Source: Caldilineaceae bacterium (lineage in GTDB: Bacteria; Chloroflexota; Anaerolineae; Caldilineales; Caldilineaceae). From it: a stretch of 10,732 bases of DNA. The notes under the pieces were generated by a model, which searched no databases, was not told the DNA's origin, and saw nothing but the letters and a program-made list of their open reading frames with translations. The stretch covers positions 1-10,732 of the forward strand of contig JAHEML010000054.1 of the NCBI GenBank assembly GCA_024643705.1, read 5' to 3'. Position numbers and translations under genes: made by a program. Below, one piece after another: positions 1-8,961 of this stretch (positions are counted from its first letter, which is position 1; every line of letters begins with the position of its first letter).

Positions 1-3000
1 GACGATCGTCCCCTGCGACAGCCGCATGGCCGACCCCGACGGCAGACAGGTCTACGACATTCTCGACAAAGAGATCAAAACATTCATCGATCTCATCCAA
101 GCCAGCGGTGCGCTTGTCACCATCTTTTTCGATTGTTGCCATTCCGGCTCTGGAACCCGTGACCCCAAAGTTCCCACGCGCAGGACGGGCGAGGACAAAC
201 GTACCCGCAGCCTGGACACCGTGGAACCCCGCACTGCCGCACGCCTGGCCGCCCAGACAGCCACTGATCCCCAAAAATCTACCACAAGTGGCTGGCACAT
301 TCCCGGCGAACACGTGCTGCTGGCAGGTTGCCGAGACGAGGAACTCAGCCACGAATATCGCGACCCGGAGAGTGGCGCGTGGCACGGAGCCACCACCTAC
401 TTTCTGCTACGCAGCCTGCGCAGCGCCGACAGCGAGACAACCTGGGGGCAGATCTACGACAGCGTGCGTACCAGCGTGAACGCCATTTACAGCAATCAAA
501 TGCCCCAACTGGAAGGGCCTGACAATCGCAGAATCTTCGGTGGGCTGTCAGTGCCCGCCCACCCCTATCTGCTGGCAGAAAAAGTAGAGAGCGACAACAG
601 CGGCATCTTCGTGCATATCAACGGTGGGCCACCAGTGGGGCTGAATGTGGGCAGCCGCATCGAACTCTACCCCCCCGGCAGCGGCGACATGAGCGGCGCG
701 CCCTTGGCAAAAGGGGTGGTCGAATCGTTGGACCTGGACAGCGTGGGCTACGTCTGGGCCAGAGTGACGGCACCACCCGCGGATGGGATAGTCCCAGAAT
801 TGGCCCGTGTGAAGATCTCGGCCCAGAGCTACGACAACCTGGTCTATCCCGTCGCCGCCAACGATCCACTGGTGCGCGCCGCGTTGGAACAGATCAACCA
901 AGCTGGCGAAAAAGAGAGCAGCACCCCGTTCCTGCGCTTGACCAAACCAATCGGCGAGGGTGAGAAAATAAGCCAAGACGACGGCGCGATTTTCCGTGTG
1001 GAGGCGCAGGGCGAAAACTATGTCGTTCAAGACGCCAGCGGTGTGCAAATTGTCGTCGAGACGCCCCCCCGCACCCCAGAAGGCGCAGAGCGCATCGTCA
1101 AAATATTGGAACATCTGGCCGTCTACAACAACGTGCGCAACCTGCGCAACCCATCCGTCAACTCCCGCTTGGCCGATGTGATGACCGTTGAGGCGCTCAG
1201 CTACACCAAAGCCGGGCGCAGCAGCCCATCTGACGGCATACCCCTGGACAACCCCAACACAGTGCTGGAACCAGGGCGCAAAGTCTGGTTGAACATCAAG
1301 AACAGCAGCGAGCAGGACCTCTACCTGGCGATCTTTGTCCTAACCGCTGATTTCGGCATCGAACGGCTCTACCCCCGCAACGCGCCCAATCAGAAAGTGG
1401 CCGCGGGCAACGGATTCCCCATCCCCGGCATCACACCCCGTGTCAACAACCCGTTCCTGGCACGCAGCCCGGCGATCTTCAAAGTCTTTGTCACCCGCCA
1501 GCCAATGAATTTTGATGTGCTGCGCATGGCAGACTTGAACGACCCGCCCCTGCCCCCCAGCGATCAAACCAGAGACGCTGGCAACCCACTCCTGCGCCTG
1601 TTGGATAGCGTGCGCACACCAGGGACCCGAGCCAGCTTTTACATCGACGACGATCCCAACGATCTCTGGTACACCCAACAGATCGAGTTCACTGTGCTGG
1701 CCGAAAACTCGGCCCAGGAATTGCCACCCGGCACAACCTCGGTGGAGATCGGTTCACCCTTGGAGATGACTCTGACCAAACCCGCTGGCTTCACCGGACA
1801 GCTTGTCGCCAGCAGCGTAGAGCAGGCCACCCGCGGCACAGGCATAGACGCAACACTGAAACCGCCGCCTGGGTTGAGCAGTGGAGAAGCCGCCGACATG
1901 TTTGTGCCGGTGACATTTGCCAGCGGAACCCGATCCGCCATTGGATCGCCCGGCGTGCTGGCACTCAACGCAGCGCCCGACGATCTGGCCCAGATCAGCG
2001 AGGAGAACCCCCTGCGCCTGGAACTGACCCTGGACGAGGAAGAAGGTTTGCGGGGCATTTTGCCCATTGCCTTCGATGGGGAACACTACTTTCTGGCAGG
2101 GCAGATAGACGAGGCCACCACCGGATCACGCGACCCCAGCAAACGGCGGCTGGCGCTCACCATCACCCATTTGCCCCTGCCTGCCGATGCAATCGCCGAT
2201 GCAATCGCTGATTCCAGCACAGGAACCCGCACCGCCGGCGACGCCCCCACCCGGGACCTGAAACGAACCGCCCGCCTCTTTTTCTACAAAGTATTCCTCA
2301 AAGATTTGCCAGCCGACACAGGCGTGCGCAAGCCCCGGCTCAACTCCGACCACACCCCGATCAACGATTCGTCCGGCAGACCCATCTACGATGCCGTCAC
2401 CAAAAGTGATGTGGCCGCGGCCAAACGGGCAGCCCTGCTGGTTCATGGCTTTACCAGCGACACAGGCTGGCAGGTGCAGCGGGCATGGCCCAAATTGGGT
2501 AAGCTGGCCGATTACGATCTGGTATTGACCTTCGATTACGAAACCTTCAACACGGGGATGGGCGAAAATGGCGCAATCCTCGCCGGGGAACTGACCGCCC
2601 TGGGCTTTGGCAAGGACGATGACATCCAGTTGGACATCTTCTGCCACAGCATGGGAACCCAGGTTGTGCGGGCTATGGTGGAGTTGGAAGGCGGCCATAC
2701 CTACACAGATCGGGTCTTTTTGGTGGGCGCGCCCAACGCGGGAACCAAGATAGCCGAGGCCAAGAAGGCGATTTTCTGGGCGGGGACAGTGCTGCTCAAC
2801 CAGGCGGGCGTCGCGCCACCAGCCCTGATTGCCAATTGGTTTCTCAAAAAGTTTATGGAGAGCGCGGTCTCCGTGAATGATCTCATGCCAGAATCGGAAT
2901 TGTACAAGAAACTCAACGGCGGCACAGACGCCTTGAATGTGGCCTATTTTGTCCAGATCGGCACCAACAAAGCCCTGGACGGTGGGGTGGATTGGAACAC

Positions 3001-3217
3001 TCTCTTTACCAAGACGGGGCTGGCTAAAGTCTTTGACAAAGGGCTGGATGCACTGCTTGGCCCCAACGATCTGCTGGTGGGTGTTTCCAGTGCTCGTGCC
3101 GTACGCCATGGCAACTGGCCGGGGTTGAAAGTCGCCGAGATGGAGTGCAATCACTTTCAATATTTCGAAACGCCACAGAGCGTCGATCAGGTAGCCGCCT
3201 GGCTGGAGGACGAATGA
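1..3217 (+). CDS. Caspase-like (peptidase C14) protease fused to a C-terminal alpha/beta hydrolase, 5' end missing
   Basis: The open frame continues leftward past the ATG at 26. The residues just before it (TIVPCDSR) are typical of the inside of a caspase domain, so the true start and the catalytic His lie outside the window. Residues below are numbered from the ATG at 26. The motif D36-C-C-H-S-G41 carries the expected nucleophile C38, and the p10-like part follows (HVLLAGC at 96-102, HGATTYFLL from 120). A beta-rich region starts near 193. A stretch at about 414-475 resembles DUF4384 (KVWLNIKNSSEQDLYLAIFV, then LYP). After a low-complexity linker (720-747) comes an alpha/beta hydrolase fold: VHGF at 806-809, nucleophile elbow C-H-S875-M-G, GAPNAGT, likely acid D1015 and H1043 (CNHF). 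The full triad suggests an active esterase or lipase-like enzyme; its substrate is unknown. No membrane segment is visible, so it is probably cytoplasmic unless the missing N-terminus says otherwise. The stop overlaps the next gene. The domain calls are firm; the biological role (stress, cell death or defence) is inference. Confidence 0.87.
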   Translation, partial: TIVPCDSRMADPDGRQVYDILDKEIKTFIDLIQASGALVTIFFDCCHSGSGTRDPKVPTRRTGEDKRTRSLDTVEPRTAARLAAQTATDPQKSTTSGWHIPGEHVLLAGCRDEELSHEYRDPESGAWHGATTYFLLRSLRSADSETTWGQIYDSVRTSVNAIYSNQMPQLEGPDNRRIFGGLSVPAHPYLLAEKVESDNSGIFVHINGGPPVGLNVGSRIELYPPGSGDMSGAPLAKGVVESLDLDSVGYVWARVTAPPADGIVPELARVKISAQSYDNLVYPVAANDPLVRAALEQINQAGEKESSTPFLRLTKPIGEGEKISQDDGAIFRVEAQGENYVVQDASGVQIVVETPPRTPEGAERIVKILEHLAVYNNVRNLRNPSVNSRLADVMTVEALSYTKAGRSSPSDGIPLDNPNTVLEPGRKVWLNIKNSSEQDLYLAIFVLTADFGIERLYPRNAPNQKVAAGNGFPIPGITPRVNNPFLARSPAIFKVFVTRQPMNFDVLRMADLNDPPLPPSDQTRDAGNPLLRLLDSVRTPGTRASFYIDDDPNDLWYTQQIEFTVLAENSAQELPPGTTSVEIGSPLEMTLTKPAGFTGQLVASSVEQATRGTGIDATLKPPPGLSSGEAADMFVPVTFASGTRSAIGSPGVLALNAAPDDLAQISEENPLRLELTLDEEEGLRGILPIAFDGEHYFLAGQIDEATTGSRDPSKRRLALTITHLPLPADAIADAIADSSTGTRTAGDAPTRDLKRTARLFFYKVFLKDLPADTGVRKPRLNSDHTPINDSSGRPIYDAVTKSDVAAAKRAALLVHGFTSDTGWQVQRAWPKLGKLADYDLVLTFDYETFNTGMGENGAILAGELTALGFGKDDDIQLDIFCHSMGTQVVRAMVELEGGHTYTDRVFLVGAPNAGTKIAEAKKAIFWAGTVLLNQAGVAPPALIANWFLKKFMESAVSVNDLMPESELYKKLNGGTDALNVAYFVQIGTNKALDGGVDWNTLFTKTGLAKVFDKGLDALLGPNDLLVGVSSARAVRHGNWPGLKVAEMECNHFQYFETPQSVDQVAAWLEDE
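2183..2206 (+). repeat. Two perfect 12-bp direct repeats in the interdomain linker
   Basis: GCCGATGCAATC occurs twice back to back and a third partial copy (GCTGAT) follows. It encodes ADAI-ADAI-AD at residues 720-729 of the caspase-hydrolase protein. It marks the start of an Asp/Ala/Ser/Thr-rich linker before the hydrolase domain and probably arose by slippage. Confidence 0.7.
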
Positions 3218-3723
3218 GCGCCCAGGAACATAAAGAAGCGGCCGCGGCCAGCCACGAAAGCGTTGCCATTGCCATTGTCACCGTGAGCGACACCCGCACA
3301 ACAGAGACCGACCGCAGCGGGCAGACTATTCGTGCCCTGGCCCAGGAAGCTGGGCATCGGGTCGTCGATTATCGTATTGTCAAGGATGAGCCGACGCAGG
3401 TGCAGGCAGCCCTGGACGAGTTCAGCGCGGGCGAGGCACAGATGGTGATTTTCAATGGTGGGACAGGGGTGAGCCGTCGGGACCAGACCTACGACGTGTT
3501 GGCCCGCAGCCTGGAAAAGGAGTTGCCGGGGTTCGGTGAACTGTTCCGCATGTTGAGCTATGCCGAGATTGGATCGGCGGCGATGATGAGCCGAGCCACA
3601 GCGGGCATCTACCGGAGTTGTGCGGTGGTGAGTATTCCCGGATCAACCAATGCGGTGAAGCTGGCGATGAAGGAGCTTATTCTGCCCGAAATCCGCCATC
3701 TGGCCTGGGAAATGACACGGTGA
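3214..3723 (+). CDS. moaB: MoaB/MogA-family molybdenum cofactor biosynthesis protein
   Basis: This 169-residue protein matches the whole length of the small MoaB/MogA family, which binds molybdopterin and, in active members, adenylylates it before metal insertion. Visible family motifs are VSDTRT (24-29), DRSG (33-36), NGGTG (81-85), RRD (88-90), GFGELFR (106-112), SRA (126-128), PGS (142-144), K149 and LPE..H (157-162). NGGTG rather than TGGTG is normal in one branch of the family. The ATG at 3214 is chosen because it removes an unrelated N-terminal extension, overlaps the upstream stop as ATGA, and has GGAGGA at 3205-3210. The SD is close to the start, as is usual for coupled genes. Translation is therefore probably coupled to the caspase-hydrolase gene. 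No other molybdenum cofactor gene is visible in the window. Whether it adenylylates molybdopterin or acts as a paralogue cannot be read from the sequence. Confidence 0.92.
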   Translation: MSAQEHKEAAAASHESVAIAIVTVSDTRTTETDRSGQTIRALAQEAGHRVVDYRIVKDEPTQVQAALDEFSAGEAQMVIFNGGTGVSRRDQTYDVLARSLEKELPGFGELFRMLSYAEIGSAAMMSRATAGIYRSCAVVSIPGSTNAVKLAMKELILPEIRHLAWEMTR

Positions 3724-3827
3724 GCGAGGGAGCAGGGGAGCGTTAGAGCAAGAGAGCGGATGAGCGAAGTACTGGCGTACTTTGCTCATCCGCTCTATCG
3801 TTCCAACGCTTCTACGCTTCTACGCTT
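3722..3827. repeat. Fold-back array of 8-bp units between convergent genes
   Basis: The left arm holds six consecutive 8-bp units beginning GAGC, in perfect phase at 3722, 3730, 3738, 3746, 3754 and 3762. The right arm (3780-3827) holds six 8-bp units that on the reverse strand read GAGC, GAGC, GAAC, AAGC, AAGC and AAGC. The arms are complementary across a 4-nt centre, with the inner two units pairing almost perfectly and the outer ones more loosely. The array starts one base inside the moaB stop codon. Its right end contains the stop and last codons of the ABC half-transporter, so it abuts or enters both reading frames. It may be a mobile or slippage-prone intergenic repeat; no family name can be assigned from sequence alone. 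Confidence 0.75.
3753..3796. terminator. 20-bp hairpin, likely bidirectional terminator
   Basis: Positions 3753-3772 pair with 3777-3796 around a TGGC loop; 19 pairs are Watson-Crick and one is G-T. It sits between the converging ends of moaB and the ABC operon, where a shared terminator is expected. There is no clear T-run on either side, so it is not a textbook intrinsic terminator. It could instead stabilise 3' ends or block antisense read-through. Confidence 0.6.
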
Positions 3828-5769
3828 CTTCTTTCTGGAACTGGCTCATGTAGAGATCGTAGTAAGCTCCCCGCTTGTCGAGTAGCTCTGTGTGGGTTCC
3901 CCGCTCGGCAATCACCCCATCCTGCAAGACCATCACCTGATCGGCGTTGCGGATTGTGCTCAGGCGATGGGCGATGACAAAGCTGGTGCGGCCTGCCAGC
4001 AAAACCTCCAACGCGGCCTGAATCTGGCGCTCGGTGCGGGTGTCCACGCTGCTGGTGGCTTCGTCCAGAATGAGAATGCGGGGGTTTGCCAGCGCCGCCC
4101 GTGCAATGGCAAGCAACTGCCGCTGGCCCTGGCTTAGGCCACCACCCCGCTCGCCCAGGACAGTCTGATACCCTTCGGAAAGCGAGTTGATGAAATCGTC
4201 GGCGTGGGCCAGTTGGGCAGCGGCGATCACCTCTTCGTCGCTGGCCTCGGGACGACCAAAGCGGATATTGTTCATCACCGTGTCGCTGAAGAGGAACGAA
4301 TCTTGCAGCACAATGCCGATCTGCCTGCGCAGACTGTCCAACTGCATGTCGCGCACGTTGATGCCGTCGATGCTGACAGAACCGCTTTTGGCATCGTAGA
4401 AACGGGGGATGAGATTGATGATTGTCGTTTTGCCTGCCCCGGTCGGCCCGACAATTGCCACGGTCTGTCCAGGTTCGGCGGTCAGATTGACGCCACGCAG
4501 CACCAACTCGCCGGGATTGTACTCCAACGTTACATCCCGAAACTCCACCCGGCCCTGAATCTGGCCCATTTTCACTGGATTGGGTGCTTCGACAATGTCC
4601 GGTTCCTCGTCCAACAGCCCAAATATCCGCTCGGCTCCGGCCACCGCGCTCTGGATGTTGGTCCACAACACGCTCACCTGCTGGATAGGCTGATTAAAAC
4701 GTTGCACATAGCCCAGAAATGTGACCATCAATCCCAAAGAGACCAAGGCACCACCCAGCGATTGGCCGCGCAACAGATAGACACCACCCACACCCACAAC
4801 AATGGCAATCGCCACATAGCCCAGGGCTTCCAGGGTAGGAGCCAGGGCAGATGTGTAAGCAACGGCCCGGATGTTGGCATCCCGGTTGGCGGCGTTGCTC
4901 ACCCGGAAGTTTTCAATGTTGGCGTCTTCGCGGGCAAAAGCCTGTACCTCGCGCACGCCAGAGATGCTCTCTTGCAGGTTGGCATTCACGTTGCCAATCT
5001 CCTGGCGGGTTTTGCGGAAGGCTTTGCGCGCTTGAGCACTGAACCAGAGAGTCGCCAGAATCATCACCGGCACAACCGTCATACTGATCAGCGCGTAGGC
5101 CAGGTTGAGGGTGAGCATTTTGTAGATGATCCAGACAATGAGCAGCACGCCGCCCAACACCTGCAAGAGGGCAAAGTTCATCGCCTGTTGCAGGGTATCC
5201 ATGTCGTTGGTGATGCGGCTCATGATGTCGCCCGCCTCGTTCTTGGAGTAGTAGCCAAGAGAGAGGCGGTGGATGTGGCGGAATACTTCCTCGCGCAGGT
5301 TGCGCAACACATGGTTGCCCGCCCACGTCATCAGGAAGAATTGCAGACCACTGAAGATCGATGTACCCACATAAAGGGCCACAACCACCAAGACCAGTCG
5401 AAGCAATCCGGAGATGAGCGCGTCGTTGTCTGCATCGGGGGCCAAGTCGGCGGCCCACCAGCAATTGGATTTGGACGCGCTCTCCCCACCCATCTGCTCA
5501 GCCAGATTGTCCATGCCAGGGATCGCAGCCCCGCCAGTGCCATTGGTCACCGCAGAGCGGGCCACCGCGGGCGCGATGTAACAATCGGTGGCCTGGCCGA
5601 TCAATTCGGGCGAGTAGACCTGTGCCCAGGTGCTGCCGACAATCAGCGCGGCCACCACCAGCAGCACCAAGACATAAGGTGCAAAATAGCGGCTCAAGCG
5701 GCCCAGGGTTGCACCTACCCGCTTCGGTTTCATAGTCTCTTGGTTCAGGAGACGTTGCGAACCCATCAT
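3820..5769 (-). CDS. ABC exporter half-transporter B (consensus ATPase residues, LSQGQ signature)
   Basis: This 649-residue half-exporter has an N-terminal type I exporter membrane domain (about 28-375, helices near 31-49, 121-146, 200-216, 223-243, 312-333 and 340-356) and a C-terminal nucleotide-binding domain. Motifs are Walker A GPTGAGKTT (441-449), Q-loop Q489, signature LSQGQ (545-549), Walker B ILILD with catalytic E570, and switch H601. The full Glu/His set with a non-consensus signature marks it as the partner of the degenerate half encoded just upstream, as in BmrCD, LmrCD and TM287/288. The likely role is ATP-driven export of drugs, lipids or other hydrophobic compounds. The loop after helix 1 (about 52-118) is long and contains C63 and C103. 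A strong SD, AAGGAGG at 5779-5785, supports the start at 5769; Met 2 is also possible. It is the last gene of the marR operon. Confidence 0.93.
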   Translation of the reverse strand: MMGSQRLLNQETMKPKRVGATLGRLSRYFAPYVLVLLVVAALIVGSTWAQVYSPELIGQATDCYIAPAVARSAVTNGTGGAAIPGMDNLAEQMGGESASKSNCWWAADLAPDADNDALISGLLRLVLVVVALYVGTSIFSGLQFFLMTWAGNHVLRNLREEVFRHIHRLSLGYYSKNEAGDIMSRITNDMDTLQQAMNFALLQVLGGVLLIVWIIYKMLTLNLAYALISMTVVPVMILATLWFSAQARKAFRKTRQEIGNVNANLQESISGVREVQAFAREDANIENFRVSNAANRDANIRAVAYTSALAPTLEALGYVAIAIVVGVGGVYLLRGQSLGGALVSLGLMVTFLGYVQRFNQPIQQVSVLWTNIQSAVAGAERIFGLLDEEPDIVEAPNPVKMGQIQGRVEFRDVTLEYNPGELVLRGVNLTAEPGQTVAIVGPTGAGKTTIINLIPRFYDAKSGSVSIDGINVRDMQLDSLRRQIGIVLQDSFLFSDTVMNNIRFGRPEASDEEVIAAAQLAHADDFINSLSEGYQTVLGERGGGLSQGQRQLLAIARAALANPRILILDEATSSVDTRTERQIQAALEVLLAGRTSFVIAHRLSTIRNADQVMVLQDGVIAERGTHTELLDKRGAYYDLYMSQFQKEEA

Positions 5770-5901
5770 ATGCGTACCCTCCTTGAAGGGGTATTGATTT
5801 CATCTACTAAATACGTGACGATGAACCGTGAGATGCGCGGTATTTATCGCGTTACAAGCTTCATCTTTCGCGGTGTTCTTTGCCGGGAAAGGTAACCCGT
5901 G
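5770..5901 (-). promoter_or_regulatory. Intergenic spacer with strong ribosome binding site for ABC half B
   Basis: This 132-bp gap separates the two ABC genes. On the - strand AAGGAGG (5785-5779) lies 9 nt before the ATG at 5769, a near-perfect Shine-Dalgarno that fixes the start. I see no convincing -35/-10 pair or terminator in the gap, so read-through from the upstream gene is the simplest model. Confidence 0.6.
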
Positions 5902-7866
<1,965 letters not shown>

Positions 7867-7884
7867 ATGGTTCTCCCTCTCGCG

Positions 7885-8448
7885 TCATGCCGCTGGCTCC
7901 GAAGTCGTGCTGGTGGGGCTGATCTTGTTGTCGAGCAAAGAACGATGCAGCTTTTCCAGCAGAGTTTCAAGTTGTGCAATTTCATCTGGGGCCATGCGCG
8001 CCGTCAGATTGTTCAAAAAACCGATATGGGTGGGAAGCGAGTGGCGCATGAGCTGCCGCCCATCCTGGCTGAGTTGGATACGAAAAGCACGCAGGTCGTC
8101 CGGGTCGATCTGGCGAACGATCAGCCCTTGCTCTTCCAAGCTGCGTAGGTGCGCGCTCACCGTGTTCTTGCTTAGGCGTTGATTGCGGGCAATTTCAGTG
8201 GGCGTCAGGCTCTTGTCCTCGCGCTGGTCGGCCACAAATAGCTGGGCCAACAGCCGCCACTGGGGCGAAGAGATGGTGGTATGACGCATCTGCTCGCCCA
8301 AAATTGTATCATAAGCACCGTTGCACATTTTGACCAGGCGCAACAATTCCAGACCGTGTGTTTCGGTGACGCCGACTTCGGAAAGCAGGCGGCTAAACGC
8401 GGCGCGATGCACATCGATCTGGGATTGGTTCGTCGTCGTACTAGTCAT
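7885..8448 (-). CDS. MarR-family transcriptional regulator
   Basis: This 187-residue protein is a winged helix-turn-helix regulator of the MarR family, which binds palindromic operators as a dimer and usually releases DNA on binding small lipophilic ligands. The DNA-binding part is clear: helices around LTPTEIARNQRLSKNTVSAH (81-100), then the wing with D116-D-D-L-R-A-F-R123. Flanking helices form the dimer interface. The frame is open as far as 8553, but the extra 35 residues look unlike MarR proteins and would run over the promoter. I therefore place the start at ATG 8448. No Shine-Dalgarno precedes this ATG (CCCCCC instead), and the promoter geometry predicts a leaderless message. It is the first gene of an operon with the two ABC halves (18-nt gap to the next gene). 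It most likely represses its own operon. Confidence 0.9.
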   Translation of the reverse strand: MTSTTTNQSQIDVHRAAFSRLLSEVGVTETHGLELLRLVKMCNGAYDTILGEQMRHTTISSPQWRLLAQLFVADQREDKSLTPTEIARNQRLSKNTVSAHLRSLEEQGLIVRQIDPDDLRAFRIQLSQDGRQLMRHSLPTHIGFLNNLTARMAPDEIAQLETLLEKLHRSLLDNKISPTSTTSEPAA

Positions 8449-8455
8449 GGGGGGA

Positions 8456-8484
8456 ATTGTACGCCAACGAACTATTTTTTGCAA
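8456..8484 (-). promoter_or_regulatory. Promoter of the marR-ABC operon
   Basis: On the - strand, TTGCAA (8484-8479) and TACAAT (8461-8456) are separated by exactly 17 nt, a good sigma-70-type promoter. Only 7 nt lie between the -10 and the ATG at 8448, so transcription should start at or within a base or two of the start codon. This agrees with the missing Shine-Dalgarno. Confidence 0.7.
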
Positions 8485-8489
8485 AAAAT
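8474..8489. promoter_or_regulatory. 16-bp perfect palindrome over the -35, candidate MarR operator
   Basis: ATTTTTTGCAAAAAAT is a perfect palindrome centred on the -35 hexamer, with an outer ACTATT / AATAGT inverted pair at 8471-8476 and 8491-8496. Its size, A+T richness and position fit MarR-type operators. Binding here would block RNA polymerase and give autorepression. Confidence 0.6.
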
Positions 8490-8553
8490 GAATAGTGATT
8501 GGGTAGATTGTGAGATTCGAGACGGTGACGGCACTTTCAATCGCGGCCCTCAA

Positions 8554-8590
8554 TAAAAAAGGCCTGTCGCCAAGCGGCGACGGGCCTTTT
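8554..8590 (-). terminator. Intrinsic terminator of the tRNA-Arg gene
   Basis: Arms 8557-8571 and 8576-8590 form a 15-bp stem (one G-T pair) with a 4-nt loop. On the - strand it ends in a run of six T followed by ATT. It begins just beyond the 3' end of the tRNA and insulates it from the marR operon transcribed in the same direction. Confidence 0.88.
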
Positions 8591-8593
8591 GAG

Positions 8594-8665
8594 TACCCCC
8601 GACAGGACTCGAACCTGTGCTTTTGGCTCCGGAGGCCAACGCTCTATCCGCTGAGCTACGGGGGC
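8594..8665 (-). tRNA. trnR-CCG: tRNA-Arg (anticodon CCG)
   Basis: The reverse strand folds into a complete cloverleaf of 72 nt. It has acceptor GCCCCCG with CGGGGGT, D-arm stem GCTC/GAGC, anticodon stem TTGGC/GCCAA around loop CTCCGGA (anticodon CCG, reading CGG), a 4-nt variable loop, and T-arm ACAGG-TTCGAGT-CCTGT. The discriminator base is A. No CCA is encoded, so it is added after transcription. The first acceptor pair is G1-U72 rather than G-C. Confidence 0.97.
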
Positions 8666-8685
8666 AAACAGATATTTCTATAAAA

Positions 8686-8715
8686 ATCATAGCACACCGG
8701 ACGGCTGGCAAGCAA
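8686..8715 (-). promoter_or_regulatory. Candidate tRNA-Arg promoter
   Basis: On the - strand TATGAT (8691-8686) is a strong -10, with TTGCTT (8715-8710) 18 nt upstream as a weak -35. The start of transcription would be about 14 nt before the mature tRNA 5' end. Confidence 0.5.
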
Positions 8716-8762
8716 ATTGGAGCAAAGTCACCAGGTCCATTTTGCGACTGACATAAGCCTCT

Positions 8763-8807
8763 CCTAAGATGCGTTGTGCGATAGCCCGGTCACCTTAGGG
8801 CCGGGTT
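8763..8807. other. Small structured element in the 296-bp gap between tRNA-Arg and the aminotransferase gene
   Basis: AGCCCGG (8783-8789) can pair with CCGGGTT (8801-8807). The loop hexamer CTTAGG (8794-8799) is complementary to CCTAAG (8763-8768), so a pseudoknot-like fold is possible. It lies upstream of the candidate promoter at 8855-8883, so it may not be transcribed. Nothing else between 8716 and 8854 is recognisable and no convincing gene is present. Confidence 0.25.
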
Positions 8808-8854
8808 TGCCAGTCTACCCTACTATTGAAATACACCCAGCGAAAGTTGATCAA

Positions 8855-8883
8855 GTGACATTCCAGTTGGCTTGTGCTATCAT
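8855..8883 (+). promoter_or_regulatory. Promoter of the aminotransferase gene
   Basis: GTGACA (8855-8860) and TATCAT (8878-8883) are separated by 17 nt, each one base from the sigma-70 consensus. Transcription would start near 8890, giving a leader of roughly 70 nt before the GTG at 8962. Confidence 0.65.
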
Positions 8884-8961
8884 TTCTTCAACAGCATTTC
8901 TCCAATATCATTCACCCCTATATCACCCGTCGATCCAACGCTTTGCAGAGGAAGAATCAAC

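Noticed and set aside
2126..3160. 344-codon frame on the - strand under the hydrolase domain
   Set aside because: The + strand frame carries a clear catalytic triad. The opposite frame has no motifs or start signals.
3722..3827. CRISPR array or direct-repeat iteron cluster
   Set aside because: Units are 8 bp with no spacers and reverse orientation at the centre, which fits neither a CRISPR array nor an origin iteron set.
4204..5895. Long open frame (563 codons) on the + strand opposite ABC half B
   Set aside because: It is the antisense shadow of a strongly conserved ABC gene. Its His/Gln-rich translation has no recognisable domain and it lacks a ribosome site.
8449..8553. N-terminal extension of the MarR protein by 35 residues
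   Set aside because: The added residues do not look like MarR proteins and the extension covers the predicted promoter, the palindrome and the region next to the tRNA terminator.
8872..8961. Upstream TTG start for the aminotransferase
   Set aside because: It would overlap the -10 element and add residues unlike the family. GTG 8962 has a proper ribosome site and matches the usual N-terminus.
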